A stretch of 64,000 bases of DNA, from assembly GCF_026000435.1 (NCBI RefSeq), contig NZ_AP026763.1, positions 1,922,001 to 1,986,000 of the forward strand, in the 5' to 3' direction. This document shows positions 26,503-35,340 of this stretch, piece by piece. The notes under the pieces were generated by a model. That model did not search any database, had not been told where the DNA came from, and saw nothing but the letters and a program-made list of their open reading frames with translations. This DNA is from Vibrio sp. STUT-A11. Its GTDB lineage: Bacteria > Pseudomonadota > Gammaproteobacteria > Enterobacterales > Vibrionaceae. The translations under genes were made by a program, and so were the position numbers. Positions within the stretch are counted from its first letter, which is position 1. The number at the start of each line of letters is the position of its first letter.

Positions 26503-29010
26503 TTAACGGCAATCGACCGTTTGCTTGATGATGCCTGACTCGGCACTCAGTAGCTCTGCGTCTTGCGTTAAGTCGTAGTGAGCCGTACAGGTGTTACCGC
26601 CCCACTTCACTTCAAGTTCACCTTTGTCGTTGAGTCCCGACAAATAAACGACGCTGTTATTGCCCACAAAGGCGGCTTCGTTGGCGATATCATCCATCAC
26701 TTTGACGACAGAGCCAAACGGGATATTTTGACCTTTGTAACGCAGCGTTAGCAATGCTTTGTAACCCGTTCTGATGTTGAAATCCGCTTTAACCACCGCG
26801 CCCGCGGTTGGTGACACTTTCTGTACCGCATTGGTTGCTTCCATATTGCCGCTGAGTGAGTTGGTATCAATCGATACTTCGTTCTCTCGGTAGCTGTTTA
26901 CATACGGAATCACCGCGTAACCTTCACCATCGGTATCAATACCGGTACCGTTATTAACGTGGATGTCTTCCGCTTCGTTGGTATCAACAATCACAATCCC
27001 GTTATATTCAGCGCTGTTGATCGGTTGTGACAATGTCACACCACCGGAGTGAGCGATGATAGCACCACTCGCGCCATAGCTTAGCTGCGTACCACCACGT
27101 CGTTTACTCACGGTTGCATTCATGTCGGCGTGGCTGCCTGTGTAACTGACACTTGCAGAAGCGGCGTTATTGTCTTCGCCATCTTGTACCGTTGCAGCAA
27201 TGCTGTAGTTTAGATTGTCATCGTCTAACGCACTGTCAGAGTATGACATGCGACCGATAGTGTGATGGCTATTGTCTTCAGTAACCGATAAATCAACGTA
27301 ACCACTGTCTCTCCAACCCATCAGTGGAATACTTGCGTTGACCATAAATTGGCGATCGTCGGAGTAACGATCAGAGTCCATCATCGAGTAAGACAATGAG
27401 TAGGATACACGGCCAATATTGTTGTTGTAACTCACTGATAAGTTACGATCTTTATTGTCGGTGTCCCAATATTCCTGCTGATAACCATAAACCGACAAGC
27501 TGCCCCACTCACCATCTTTGATTTGTTGGTTGAAGCTGACTTGTAAACGCTCTTTCTTGTGATCTTCAAAACCGAAAGCAACATGATCTGAGTTCGCGGC
27601 TAACAAATCCTCAAGACTGTAGAAGTCTTCTGTTGAATAGCGGTAACTTGCCAACGTGAAAGAAGCGCCAATTTCTTCAATGTCTTTTGAGTAGTTAAGG
27701 CTGTATGACTGTCCTTGGGTGTAGCCGTCTTGATCAACATCAGCGATAGAGTGGGTGACATCGGCGGTTAATGCACCAAAGCGACCAAGGCTAATACCTA
27801 AACCCAGAGCAAATGCATCGTAGTCTTCTGATAACTGCAAGCCACCGTAAACCGTCAATAAGTTTGAGAGACCATACATCGCACTCATCTCACCGACAAA
27901 GTCATCGGCATCTATCGACGATGAATCATACTCACCAGCGCTTAACGTGTACTTAAACTGTCCTTCACGCACCATGTTTGGCACGCCGGAGAATGGCTGG
28001 ATGAATGTTCGTTCTGTGCCATCTTCTTCTGTGATGGTAACGAGCAAGTCGCCACTCAGTGACGTTGGGTACAAGTCGTCAATTACAAACTGACCAGGCG
28101 ATACCACCGTCTGGTAGATTATTGAGCCGTCCTGCTCTACCGTGACTTTGGCGTTCGAATTTGCAATACCATGAATCACAGGCGCAAAACCTTGTTGGCT
28201 GTTCGGTAGCATCGAATCATCCGATACCATTTGCGCGCCAAGCAGTTTTACGCTGTCGAAAATATTGCTGCGTGTACTGATATTACCTGCTTCAAAACGA
28301 CTGCGTATGCTCTTAACATCACGGAATACTTTCGTGCCAAGGTTATCCCAGTTATCTGTGCCCAAGTCAGCGTCGTAAGTGAAGGTGCTGTAATTTCTTA
28401 CGCGCCATGCGCCAATGTTAAATCCACTGCGAAAGTTGCCGTAATAATCATTACTGACACTTTCGCCATCGGTCCAACTGTTGATGCCTTGTAGATTGTA
28501 GTTCAACATCAATGCCGGAACACCGTCATCCCAGCTTGCAGGATCAACCCAGCCTTGCTGTTTGCGCTCAACATATATTTGTGGAACGAACAGGTCTAAA
28601 CGTTGTTTTTTTGCGTCAAACTTATAAATGAAATTAGGAATGTAGTTTTCCCATTCAGCAACAGCCTCATCATCTTTTAGCTTTTTCGCGGTTGGCAGCT
28701 CATCCATCTTGACGCCATAACGAGACAACGTACTTTTGCTAACAAGAGGACGAAGTTCATCTTTGCCTTCGACCGATACGAACTTGACGTCTGACAATGC
28801 CATGTACTGATTGTTGAAATACACATCGACTCTGTAAGTACCCGGCAGCATACCGTGTGTCGAGTTTATAAAAGCGTCTAAATCTTGCGGGAGCGTGGTA
28901 CCTTGATCAAGTTCAAGAGCATTGAGGTTGAAGTCGCCGTCTGCTGCATTGGCGATAAGTGGGCTACAAAAAATGGCTACAGCTAGGGCAACCTTAGTCA
29001 TTTTGAACAT
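26503..29010 (-). CDS. Fimbrial outer membrane usher (PapC/FimD family)
   Basis: An 835-residue protein from the ATG at 29010 (MFKMTKVALAVAIF), chosen for the AAGGTG ribosome-binding site. After the signal peptide comes the N-terminal chaperone-binding domain (FNLNALELDQG onward), then the 24-stranded pore with usher motifs such as NYNLQGINSW, RSRFEAGNISTRSNIFDS and GVPNMVREGQFKYTLSAGEY. C-terminal domains with GSVVKVMDD and the paired cysteines in GGNTCTAHYD and KQTVDCR close it. It threads pilin subunits through the outer membrane. It lies between the chaperone and adhesin genes, the usual order. Confidence 0.95.
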   Translation of the reverse strand: MFKMTKVALAVAIFCSPLIANAADGDFNLNALELDQGTTLPQDLDAFINSTHGMLPGTYRVDVYFNNQYMALSDVKFVSVEGKDELRPLVSKSTLSRYGVKMDELPTAKKLKDDEAVAEWENYIPNFIYKFDAKKQRLDLFVPQIYVERKQQGWVDPASWDDGVPALMLNYNLQGINSWTDGESVSNDYYGNFRSGFNIGAWRVRNYSTFTYDADLGTDNWDNLGTKVFRDVKSIRSRFEAGNISTRSNIFDSVKLLGAQMVSDDSMLPNSQQGFAPVIHGIANSNAKVTVEQDGSIIYQTVVSPGQFVIDDLYPTSLSGDLLVTITEEDGTERTFIQPFSGVPNMVREGQFKYTLSAGEYDSSSIDADDFVGEMSAMYGLSNLLTVYGGLQLSEDYDAFALGLGISLGRFGALTADVTHSIADVDQDGYTQGQSYSLNYSKDIEEIGASFTLASYRYSTEDFYSLEDLLAANSDHVAFGFEDHKKERLQVSFNQQIKDGEWGSLSVYGYQQEYWDTDNKDRNLSVSYNNNIGRVSYSLSYSMMDSDRYSDDRQFMVNASIPLMGWRDSGYVDLSVTEDNSHHTIGRMSYSDSALDDDNLNYSIAATVQDGEDNNAASASVSYTGSHADMNATVSKRRGGTQLSYGASGAIIAHSGGVTLSQPINSAEYNGIVIVDTNEAEDIHVNNGTGIDTDGEGYAVIPYVNSYRENEVSIDTNSLSGNMEATNAVQKVSPTAGAVVKADFNIRTGYKALLTLRYKGQNIPFGSVVKVMDDIANEAAFVGNNSVVYLSGLNDKGELEVKWGGNTCTAHYDLTQDAELLSAESGIIKQTVDCR

Positions 29011-29109
29011 TATTACACACCTTGAAACATGGCTGACTGGTTCAGCCATGTACAGAATCTAGAGGAGAGTAACAGGAAAAGAATAAAGCAGATTTAACGG
29101 AGTGCTTGA

Positions 29110-29820
29110 TTATAAATCTTGTACTTTTTCTTCTGTGATACCGCCGAAATCGTTAACGGCTTTCCATGTTACTTTTTTGTGGCTATCGCCATTATTTGGT
29201 AGCGAGTATTGGATCTGCCCTTTTGGTGGAACCATGTCATAACCCGTTTCGATTTTTACGTCATCGACTTTCAGTTCAAATAAAGAAACATAAAATGGTG
29301 TTGGGTTGTTAATCACCAACTTGTGGTTGTTATACGAGAACCCTAACTGTTCGTAGCCAGCATTACCTTGTTGGTATTCAGCCATCACAGAAGACGGACG
29401 GTAGAATAACTTGATACGGCTTTTAACCGCGATGTTCATGCTATTGCCCGAAGCGGTATCGTGCACACGAGGAATCGCCTTGACGTTAATCCAAAAGACA
29501 GACTCTCGGTCTTGAGGTAACGTTTGTGCACCAGTAGAAACCACTCGCAGCTCGTTCTTGCTATTGGCGTCAGACTTCACTAATGGTGGTGTAATAATGA
29601 ACGGGGCTTTAATTACTTCTTTTTGATCCCCCGCGGGTCCTTTGTTATCAACCCAACTCTGAACCAAATAATCACTATTTTCGGTACTATTGCTAACAAC
29701 AAATTTCGCTTGTTCTTGGCTACCATCAAAGATAACGCGAGTACTACCAAGGCCAAAACCACCAGCATGTGCAAAAGAACTCAATGTAATCAACAGACCG
29801 GAAATAAGTTTACATTTCAT
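29110..29820 (-). CDS. Periplasmic fimbrial chaperone (PapD-like)
   Basis: A 236-residue chaperone with a signal peptide (MKCKLISGLLITLSSFAHA) and two immunoglobulin-like domains. The G1 strand-donor region and conserved pattern are visible: STRVIFDGSQEQAKFVVSNS, SWVDNKGPAGDQ, FIITPPLVKSDANSKNELRV and FWINVKAIPR. The C-terminal domain includes KLVINNPTPFYVSLFELKVD. It caps pilin subunits in the periplasm until the usher takes them. It sits 68 bp after the pilin gene and 99 bp before the usher gene. Confidence 0.95.
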   Translation of the reverse strand: MKCKLISGLLITLSSFAHAGGFGLGSTRVIFDGSQEQAKFVVSNSTENSDYLVQSWVDNKGPAGDQKEVIKAPFIITPPLVKSDANSKNELRVVSTGAQTLPQDRESVFWINVKAIPRVHDTASGNSMNIAVKSRIKLFYRPSSVMAEYQQGNAGYEQLGFSYNNHKLVINNPTPFYVSLFELKVDDVKIETGYDMVPPKGQIQYSLPNNGDSHKKVTWKAVNDFGGITEEKVQDL

Positions 29821-29888
29821 TAGATTTCACCTTTGAAATCGCGTCCCTGCGAATTATATTCATTAAAAAAATACAGGCTTATTTGGCA

Positions 29889-30434
29889 TTATTTGTAGTT
29901 AATTGAGAAAGTTGCATCTAGGTTTGCATTACCCGCAGTCATTTCAGTGCCAGCAACAGTTGCTACGTATTGAGCTTCGACTACAACGTCTGCAGCACCG
30001 CCAGTCACTTCCCAAGTTTTACTTTCTTCGCCGTAAGCAATTGGCTGACCTTCGTCATCGTTTAGACGGATTGCAACACCTGCTGCGCTGCCTTCTGTGA
30101 TTGCGTAGTCACTAGCGTAATCATCTGCGCCTTCAGTAGAAGTGATACGCAGTGAAACACTTGATACTGATTCTGGGCAGTCGGTCAGTGAAAGGTTTAG
30201 AGGTACAGAAGTTGATACATCACCTGCCGCAGCGAAATCTGTTGTTAGGTAAGTACCTAGGTCTAGGCTTTCGTCAAATGGGTTGTCTTGACCGTTCACT
30301 GCACAAGTTGAATCTGTGATAAAGCCAGTAAAGTGAACCACACCACCAACGGCTTCAGCACCTTCGATTGTTGCTGCAAATGCAGACGTTGATAGAGTTA
30401 GTGCGATTGCTGTTGCTGCGAATACTGATTTCAT
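29889..30434 (-). CDS. Type 1-like major fimbrial subunit (pilin)
   Basis: A 181-residue pilin with signal peptide ending ALTLSTSAFA|ATIEG. The mature protein has the single disulfide pair of the family (FITDSTCAVNG and LSLTDCPESVSSVSL). Its C-terminal beta strand ends NANLDATFSINYK with the usual penultimate aromatic residue used in donor-strand exchange. It is acidic and rich in Ala, Ser and Thr, as expected for a shaft subunit. As first gene of the operon it should be most highly expressed; its ribosome-binding site is AAGAGGATTCCTC. Confidence 0.92.
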   Translation of the reverse strand: MKSVFAATAIALTLSTSAFAATIEGAEAVGGVVHFTGFITDSTCAVNGQDNPFDESLDLGTYLTTDFAAAGDVSTSVPLNLSLTDCPESVSSVSLRITSTEGADDYASDYAITEGSAAGVAIRLNDDEGQPIAYGEESKTWEVTGGAADVVVEAQYVATVAGTEMTAGNANLDATFSINYK

Positions 30435-30766
30435 GAGGAATCCTCTTATTTAATTTTTTTAATGTTAAAACACTTGGGGTAATGTTTGACTTCCCCTTAA
30501 AGACAGGCACATTATCTACACAGATCACAAAACAAGCGTTATCAGTTAAAAAAACTTTTTTTGAAAACGTTAATTACCAGAGCATTCCTACAACACCATC
30601 TAATCAATCTCACAGACAAACGTATGACGATATGGTCTCTAGCAGTGACAAATACGTACAGACCGTTATAGTTTTAGAGTTGACCACGTATTGAAGACAT
30701 GGCTCTGAGTAGCCAATAGCATTTATAACGCTTAGTCGATATGAGAAGAATTTTAGGAGTACAGCG
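30435..30766. promoter_or_regulatory. Divergent promoter region of the fimbrial operon and the DUF3750 gene
   Basis: About 330 bp between two divergent genes. It must carry the promoters for the fimbrial operon (minus) and the DUF3750 lipoprotein (plus). I see no invertible element (no matching inverted repeats flanking a promoter), so phase variation by inversion is not suggested. A 70-codon open frame inside it has no convincing ribosome-binding site. Confidence 0.45.
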
Positions 30767-31321
30767 ATGGAATATAGATTGAGTTTACAGCGGTTGCTTA
30801 AGGCTATTTGCTTAACTTTCTGTGTACTGGTAAGCGGCTGTACTCAGAGTGACTGGCGTACAGCAAGCCGTGAGCCAGCAGGTATAGCTCCTAATCCTTC
30901 TAATGTTAAGCAGGCCGTCATTGAGTTTTATGCAGCCGATGCATTTGGATGGCGTGGCTGGTTTGCGGTCCACACCTGGCTTGCGATAAAGCCAGAAAAC
31001 GCAAATGAATATACCGTCTATGAAGTGGTTGGATGGCGAGTCGGCCGAGGACAACCAGCACTATATACGTATCAAACAGCTACGCCTGATCGTTATTGGT
31101 ATGGTGCTCGTCCAGAAAAAGTGCTTTCGATTCAAGGTGAAAAAGCACAGCAGCTAATCCCTCAAATTCAGCGTATTGTAGAGAACTACCCTTATGCAAA
31201 TGAATATACGCTATTTCCGGGGCCAAACAGTAACACCTTCCCTGCCTGGGTGGGTCAGCAAATCCCCGAGCTAAACTTAGACATGCCGTTTCGTGCTATT
31301 GGTAGTGGCTACATCAACTGA
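30767..31321 (+). CDS. DUF3750 family lipoprotein
   Basis: A 184-residue predicted lipoprotein. The signal peptide ends in the lipobox VSGC, with Cys26 as first mature residue. The DUF3750 hallmark pattern is WFAVHTWLAIKPENANEYTV, YEVVGWRVGRGQ and the later YPYANEYTLFPGPNSNTF. It starts behind TTTTAGGAGTACAGCG. Function of DUF3750 is unknown; the conserved His, Trp and Asn residues suggest a small-molecule or polysaccharide enzyme, but this is speculation. A bidirectional terminator follows. Confidence 0.82.
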   Translation: MEYRLSLQRLLKAICLTFCVLVSGCTQSDWRTASREPAGIAPNPSNVKQAVIEFYAADAFGWRGWFAVHTWLAIKPENANEYTVYEVVGWRVGRGQPALYTYQTATPDRYWYGARPEKVLSIQGEKAQQLIPQIQRIVENYPYANEYTLFPGPNSNTFPAWVGQQIPELNLDMPFRAIGSGYIN

Positions 31322-31431
31322 TTGTTAAACAGCCAAACTAAATACAGTTGAAGAGTTTAGAACGTATAAAGAAGGTCAACTCGTCTACACTCAATAATGA
31401 TTAGACCTAAAAGCTCAAAGAGCTAATTATC

Positions 31432-31460
31432 AAAACGGCACTAGATACTGGTGCCGTTTT
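31432..31460. terminator. Intrinsic terminator after the DUF3750 gene
   Basis: A 10-bp perfect stem (AAAACGGCAC/GTGCCGTTTT) with a 9-base loop, about 110 bp after the stop codon. The rest of the 31322-31689 gap is AT-rich with nothing else recognised. Confidence 0.85.
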
Positions 31461-31689
31461 CATTTATCACACCACCAATACAGAACTCACCGCGCATCAC
31501 TGGATGACTAATCCAACAAAAAATTGAGTGCCTTAAGCTTAGTGAGTGAAGCATTCGCCTCACAACCTGTTCTTAATTTACTAAAGTGAAGTTTAAATTA
31601 AAATTTAATTCAAACTTGATCACGTCAAAAAACCAAACTACGTTTTAATCATACCAAATGGTAATTTAATTACATTAAAGGGAGTTGTT

Positions 31690-31890
31690 ATGTTGTCAGC
31701 TATCAAGGAAATGTTGGTTCATCCCAAAGATTACTCTGGTCACGATGTAGATACGGTGATCTCACAACTCGCCGCTCAAACAAGCACAGAGCCTTATATC
31801 TGGTCTTATATCGAAGAACAGTCTGTCTACGAAAACACCTCAAATGGAATGCGCGTGTACCCGCACGAACTTCGAAGATATATTTACTAA
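31690..31890 (+). CDS. Small hypothetical protein, 66 residues
   Basis: Unrecognised but probably real. It begins 10 bp behind AAAGGGAGT, and a perfect 11-bp hairpin follows its stop. The sequence (MLSAIKEMLVHPKDYSGHDV at the start, YPHELRRYIY at the end) is polar, has no signal peptide or membrane segment, and looks like a compact cytosolic protein. It is monocistronic, with an AT-rich upstream region. No function can be assigned. Confidence 0.6.
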   Translation: MLSAIKEMLVHPKDYSGHDVDTVISQLAAQTSTEPYIWSYIEEQSVYENTSNGMRVYPHELRRYIY

Positions 31891-31910
31891 TACTCTACCG
31901 TCTCCACAAC

Positions 31911-31946
31911 ATGTGCCCTACGGTGTACTTCGGTTGTAGGGCACAT
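31911..31946 (+). terminator. Strong hairpin terminator after the 66-residue gene
   Basis: Perfect 11-bp stem ATGTGCCCTAC/GTAGGGCACAT with a 14-base loop, 20 bp past the stop codon. The T-run is modest. Confidence 0.75.
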
Positions 31947-31984
31947 TCTCGCTTTTGCAAAGGATGTAATTAAGAAATGAAATG

Positions 31985-32380
31985 TTACGCCGATAACTCG
32001 CACAACGCTTCAATCGCAGCGTCTGCTTTAGAGGATTGGACAAAGATATGATCGTGGTAAAAGGCCGCGATGACATTAGCACTGATGCCTTTTGACGCCA
32101 GTTTAGTGGCTACCGCAGCGGTCAGCCCAACCGCTTCCAGGCTTGAATGAACTGTCAGTGTTATTTGCTTGAACGAACCTTCAAACGATAAACCCGCTTC
32201 CAACGCAGAAGATTTTTCAAGCACCAGCGTTAATCCTTCTGCCTCCATAAATGTACAGATAGGATTGAGCGCCAGATAATCCCCAAGCTCACCGGAAACG
32301 GTACAAAAGACAAACTCAGAGTTGACGAGCTTAGGGCGTAGTGATGTAAGCAACTCATCTAATTCGGTTATCCCTGCCAT
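31985..32380 (-). CDS. ACT domain-containing protein
   Basis: A 131-residue protein with tandem ACT-like folds of the DUF2241/ACT_7 type. Residues about 20-65 (EFVFCTVSGELGDYLALNPI) and about 65-128 (ITLTVHSSLEAVGLTAAVAT, then ISANVIAAFYHDHIFVQ) each show the beta-alpha-beta pattern. ACT domains bind amino acids or other small ligands. No partner enzyme is fused or adjacent, so it is probably a small regulatory or sensing protein. The yjdM-like gene lies 37 bp upstream on the same strand. Confidence 0.82.
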   Translation of the reverse strand: MAGITELDELLTSLRPKLVNSEFVFCTVSGELGDYLALNPICTFMEAEGLTLVLEKSSALEAGLSFEGSFKQITLTVHSSLEAVGLTAAVATKLASKGISANVIAAFYHDHIFVQSSKADAAIEALCELSA

Positions 32381-32417
32381 TCAGATATTCTCCATAACGC
32401 TTAATAAATGATGAAAC

Positions 32418-32747
32418 TCAAGCTTTCTTGACAAATTTCGCGGTGACCATCATTTCACCAGCACCATCTACTTTGCAATCCAGTTGATGATCTTTACCTT
32501 CGACGATGCGTCTAATCACGGCTTTAGTACCAATCTTTAAAACAAGAGAACTACCTTTAACCTTGAGGTCTTTCGCCAGCGTTACTTTATCCCCTTCGGC
32601 TAGCAAAGAGCCATTAGCATCATTGACACTAAACACTTCTTCGACTTCAGATGGGTTCCATTCATAAGCGCACTCTGGACAAATCAAATGGTTTTGGTCT
32701 TGATAAACATATTCGGATTGACAGTTGGGGCAAGGAGGGAAAGACAT
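32418..32747 (-). CDS. yjdM: YjdM/PhnA-type zinc ribbon protein
   Basis: A 109-residue protein of the YjdM (formerly PhnA) family. The N-terminal zinc ribbon is [10 protein letters not shown]...[10 protein letters not shown], and the C-terminal SH3-like part has [20 protein letters not shown] and GTKAVIRRI. The family was once linked to alkylphosphonate use because of its place near phn genes in E. coli; the function is uncertain. No phn gene lies here. It is close to the ACT-domain gene and probably co-transcribed. Confidence 0.92.
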   Translation of the reverse strand: MSFPPCPNCQSEYVYQDQNHLICPECAYEWNPSEVEEVFSVNDANGSLLAEGDKVTLAKDLKVKGSSLVLKIGTKAVIRRIVEGKDHQLDCKVDGAGEMMVTAKFVKKA

Positions 32748-32822
32748 AGCTAACTCTTATTAATTGATAACTTTCCACATATGTTAATACCTCAGCCCGA
32801 AATTGCACGTAATAACTCAATG

Positions 32823-33539
32823 TTATACCAAAACAGCCACGAGCATTCTGACTGCTAATAAAGTGAGTAAGATTTTGATTACCAGTATGATTTTATTATT
32901 ACCCGCCTTAAACCTAGCCTTAGTACCAATAAATGATCCTAGGATGGATCCGATAACCATATAGACGATGAGATTCATGTTTGAAACTAAGTCACTCGAT
33001 ACTGCAGCATAGACTGGGATCTTAGCTAGATGGCTAAGCGTCAAAAACATGGAGCTTGTTGCAATGACTTCATTATTCGATTTCAACTGTTTAGTCAGTA
33101 CTGATAGTGACAGCGGCCCAACTGCACCAACGATAAGTCCCAAGCCCGTTTGCAGAAACCCAATTAGATAATAGCTTTCATAACGACGTATAAAGTGCGC
33201 AAATCGCTGGCTCCAAAGGTTCAATAATATATAGGTTCCGATTGCAGCTGGAACATACTCAAAAGAAATATTGGAAAGGAACAACCCAAACAACAGCATA
33301 CCTACTAGTGAACCAGCCAGAAATTTGGGAAGCAACGACCATCTCACATGGGATAGCGAGAAAAACATGCGAGATGAGTTACTGGCTAACTGTGTTACAC
33401 CATGTATCGGGATAATTAAACTAGGGCTAAGGAAGTTGGGCAAAATGGCGATCAGTAGCATCCCTCCACCAAATCCAATCACACCCGCAATGGCGGACGT
33501 GACCATCGAAATTAACCCTAAAATCAATTCTACTGACAC
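32823..33539 (-). CDS. TSUP family (TauE/SafE) membrane transporter
   Basis: A 238-residue inner-membrane protein with about eight hydrophobic segments. The N-terminal repeat has AIAGVIGFGGGMLLIAILPN and the second repeat GLIVGAVGPLSLSVL, the paired Gly-rich motifs of the TauE/SafE family. Members move sulfite, organosulfur anions or other small anions. There is no sulfur gene nearby and the substrate is unknown. The downstream genes on the minus strand are only loosely spaced, so it is probably transcribed with the GFA gene 29 bp upstream. Confidence 0.85.
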   Translation of the reverse strand: MSVELILGLISMVTSAIAGVIGFGGGMLLIAILPNFLSPSLIIPIHGVTQLASNSSRMFFSLSHVRWSLLPKFLAGSLVGMLLFGLFLSNISFEYVPAAIGTYILLNLWSQRFAHFIRRYESYYLIGFLQTGLGLIVGAVGPLSLSVLTKQLKSNNEVIATSSMFLTLSHLAKIPVYAAVSSDLVSNMNLIVYMVIGSILGSFIGTKARFKAGNNKIILVIKILLTLLAVRMLVAVLV

Positions 33540-33568
33540 AACTGTCCCTTAGCACTAACGCTGGATGC

Positions 33569-33988
33569 TTAATTCTGACTTTGCTCTGGGAGCTCTTCAA
33601 AGCTTGGTATTTGGGCCAAGTTTTTGGTCCAAGTCGAACAGCTAGCAACAAAAATTTTTGCCGTGGGTGACATTGGTACTGGACTATCAAGACTACCAGC
33701 AGGGACGACAACACAGTGAATACTTTCCATTGCCGTTGGCAATGCTGAGCCACAGTTTTGACAAAAGCTTTTACTGTGTAACGTATTCGGGTGTTGGTAA
33801 GTCTTAACCTCGCTTTCCCCCTGAGTCCAAACTAACGTTGAATCTTGAGCAAAAAGGTTAGCAGCGTGCGCTGTCCCTGTATCCTTCTGGCAGCGAGTAC
33901 AGTGACATAAAAAGAATTGCTGGAACGCGCCCGTAAGCTCGTATTTCACAAGGCCGCAAAGGCAAGAACCTTTATGTACACTTTCCAC
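33569..33988 (-). CDS. GFA-family (glutathione-dependent formaldehyde-activating-like) zinc protein
   Basis: A 139-residue protein. I start it at a GTG (base 33988), because AGAGGAG lies 6 bp upstream; a longer frame would overlap the previous gene's coding end. The GFA-type zinc ligands are seen in GSCLCGLVKYEL, FLCHCTRCQKDTGTAHAAN and FCQNCGSALPT. The family's founding member binds glutathione and formaldehyde; most bacterial relatives are of unknown role. Downstream is the TSUP transporter, upstream a GRAM-like gene. Confidence 0.85.
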   Translation of the reverse strand: MESVHKGSCLCGLVKYELTGAFQQFFLCHCTRCQKDTGTAHAANLFAQDSTLVWTQGESEVKTYQHPNTLHSKSFCQNCGSALPTAMESIHCVVVPAGSLDSPVPMSPTAKIFVASCSTWTKNLAQIPSFEELPEQSQN

Positions 33989-34005
33989 AATACGCTCCTC
34001 TGAAT

Positions 34006-34320
34006 TTACATATCTACACGAGTTACGCCAAACGCTTCTGCCCACTGATTGGGTTCTGCAATAATAAACTCGTAAGTGCGTTCGTCAGATAATGTAATGC
34101 GTATTGCATCATTCGTAACTGGCATCAGACCAGCTCCTTTTCCTATGCACTTCTCGACCGAAACGATTTCATCACGTTGCAATATGTATGGCCCAAGTGC
34201 AATTTTTTGATTATAGGGTTCAAAAATGACCTCTGCGTCTGTAAGAGACAGCTTTCCATCCGCTCTTGCCACACCAACCTGTATTGTAGCAACAGACGAT
34301 TTAATAATTTCTCCCGACAT
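34006..34320 (-). CDS. Small GRAM/PH-like hypothetical protein, 104 residues
   Basis: I do not recognise a named family with certainty. The protein shows a string of short beta strands ending in one amphipathic helix (EPNQWAEAFGV), with the pattern VGVARADGKLSLTDAEVIFE and GPYILQRDEIVSVEKCIG. That is how bacterial GRAM/PH-like domains look; they may bind lipids or proteins. No signal peptide or membrane segment. It is preceded by a good ribosome-binding site (TAAGGAGATCAT) and lies 17 bp upstream of the GFA gene, so the two are likely co-transcribed. Confidence 0.65.
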   Translation of the reverse strand: MSGEIIKSSVATIQVGVARADGKLSLTDAEVIFEPYNQKIALGPYILQRDEIVSVEKCIGKGAGLMPVTNDAIRITLSDERTYEFIIAEPNQWAEAFGVTRVDM

Positions 34321-34448
34321 ATGATCTCCTTATACTATGATTGATTCTTTTTAATGCCTTGCTAAACACCACCAGTGACCACTCCCATTCGAGATATCAA
34401 GATAACCTTGTCGTCAAATCCATCATCAAACGCATTAACTATAGAGTA

Positions 34449-34874
34449 TCAAGCGATTAATAGAGACATGTAGTAGAACCTTTCGTCTTCCTTCTCAACG
34501 ATAAAACCACTCCTCTGATACAGAGGATAAGCAGGACTAATTTTAAATACCTTCAACCTGACCCGTTGTGCGCTGGACTTAATCGCCAATCTTGAAGTTT
34601 CAGCCAGTGCCGCTGCGCCAATTCCCTTATTTTGAAACAATGGGCTGACTTGAAGATCTCGCAGATAACAGTGCCCGTCATCGTACTCCAATCGAATTGC
34701 ACCAACGACCTCACCATCAAACAAAATATCCCAGCTTTCCAGTTTGACAATGTGTTCCAATATCTGCCGCTGATCCCAATCAACCGAATATTGCTCATAA
34801 TAAGATCGCATATTGTCGTAAGTGATCGCGGCTGATTTAGAGAAATCAGCCGTTGGCCGAAATGAAATGTTCAT
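34449..34874 (-). CDS. GNAT family N-acetyltransferase
   Basis: A 141-residue GNAT-fold acetyltransferase. Motif A with the acetyl-CoA pyrophosphate loop is VSPLFQNKGIGAAALAE (Q/RxxGxG/A pattern), preceded by the strand GHCYLRDLQVSP. Motif B is near AYPLYQRSGFIVEKE. The acceptor substrate is unknown. It is an isolated gene among other small accessory genes. Confidence 0.87.
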   Translation of the reverse strand: MNISFRPTADFSKSAAITYDNMRSYYEQYSVDWDQRQILEHIVKLESWDILFDGEVVGAIRLEYDDGHCYLRDLQVSPLFQNKGIGAAALAETSRLAIKSSAQRVRLKVFKISPAYPLYQRSGFIVEKEDERFYYMSLLIA

Positions 34875-34898
34875 AACTCTCCTTTCTCTCGCTAACCA

Positions 34899-35261
34899 CT
34901 AAAGATAGACAACTGCTTCAACATTATTGCCATCAGGATCTAACAAAAACGCGGCGTAATAGTTAGGCGCGTACTTTTTTCTCAACCCTGGTTTACCATT
35001 ACAACTGGCGCCATTAGTTAAGCCTGCTTGATGAAACTCGAAAACTTGTTCTTTATTAAAAGCAGAAAAAGCGATGTGGCTTTTCGCCTTGTTGTCACCT
35101 TTTTCAATTAGAAATCTGACGTTAGGCTCCGTGGTTAAGCCAAAGCCAGCTGCAGCGTCATCTGCCCATTTTAACTCAATACCAAGTGGCGCTAATGCAC
35201 GTTGGTAAAAGTCACGGCAACTTTCAAAATCAACGACTTTAATTTCAAAATGATCGATCAC
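34899..35261 (-). CDS. VOC superfamily (glyoxalase/bleomycin resistance-like) protein
   Basis: A 120-residue vicinal-oxygen-chelate protein. It begins IDHFEIKVVDFESCRDFYQR with the metal-ligand His, has the paired beta-alpha-beta-beta-beta modules, and ends AAFLLDPDGNNVEAVVY with the C-terminal Glu ligand. Members include glyoxalases, dioxygenases and antibiotic-binding proteins; this one cannot be placed further. It is 24 bp upstream of the GNAT gene. Confidence 0.87.
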   Translation of the reverse strand: MIDHFEIKVVDFESCRDFYQRALAPLGIELKWADDAAAGFGLTTEPNVRFLIEKGDNKAKSHIAFSAFNKEQVFEFHQAGLTNGASCNGKPGLRKKYAPNYYAAFLLDPDGNNVEAVVYL

Positions 35262-35340
35262 TAGAATTCCTTGTGATGTAGTCTTAAGTGTCCTTGTGTA
35301 TTTTAACGTACCTCAAAGACTCAGCTTAACCCCCTACCAC

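Noticed and set aside
30482..30694. A 70-codon plus-strand open frame upstream of the pilin gene
   Set aside because: It occupies the divergent promoter region, lacks a ribosome-binding site and shows no protein-like pattern.
30435..30766. Phase-variable invertible promoter for the fimbria
   Set aside because: No pair of inverted repeats flanking a promoter-like segment is visible.
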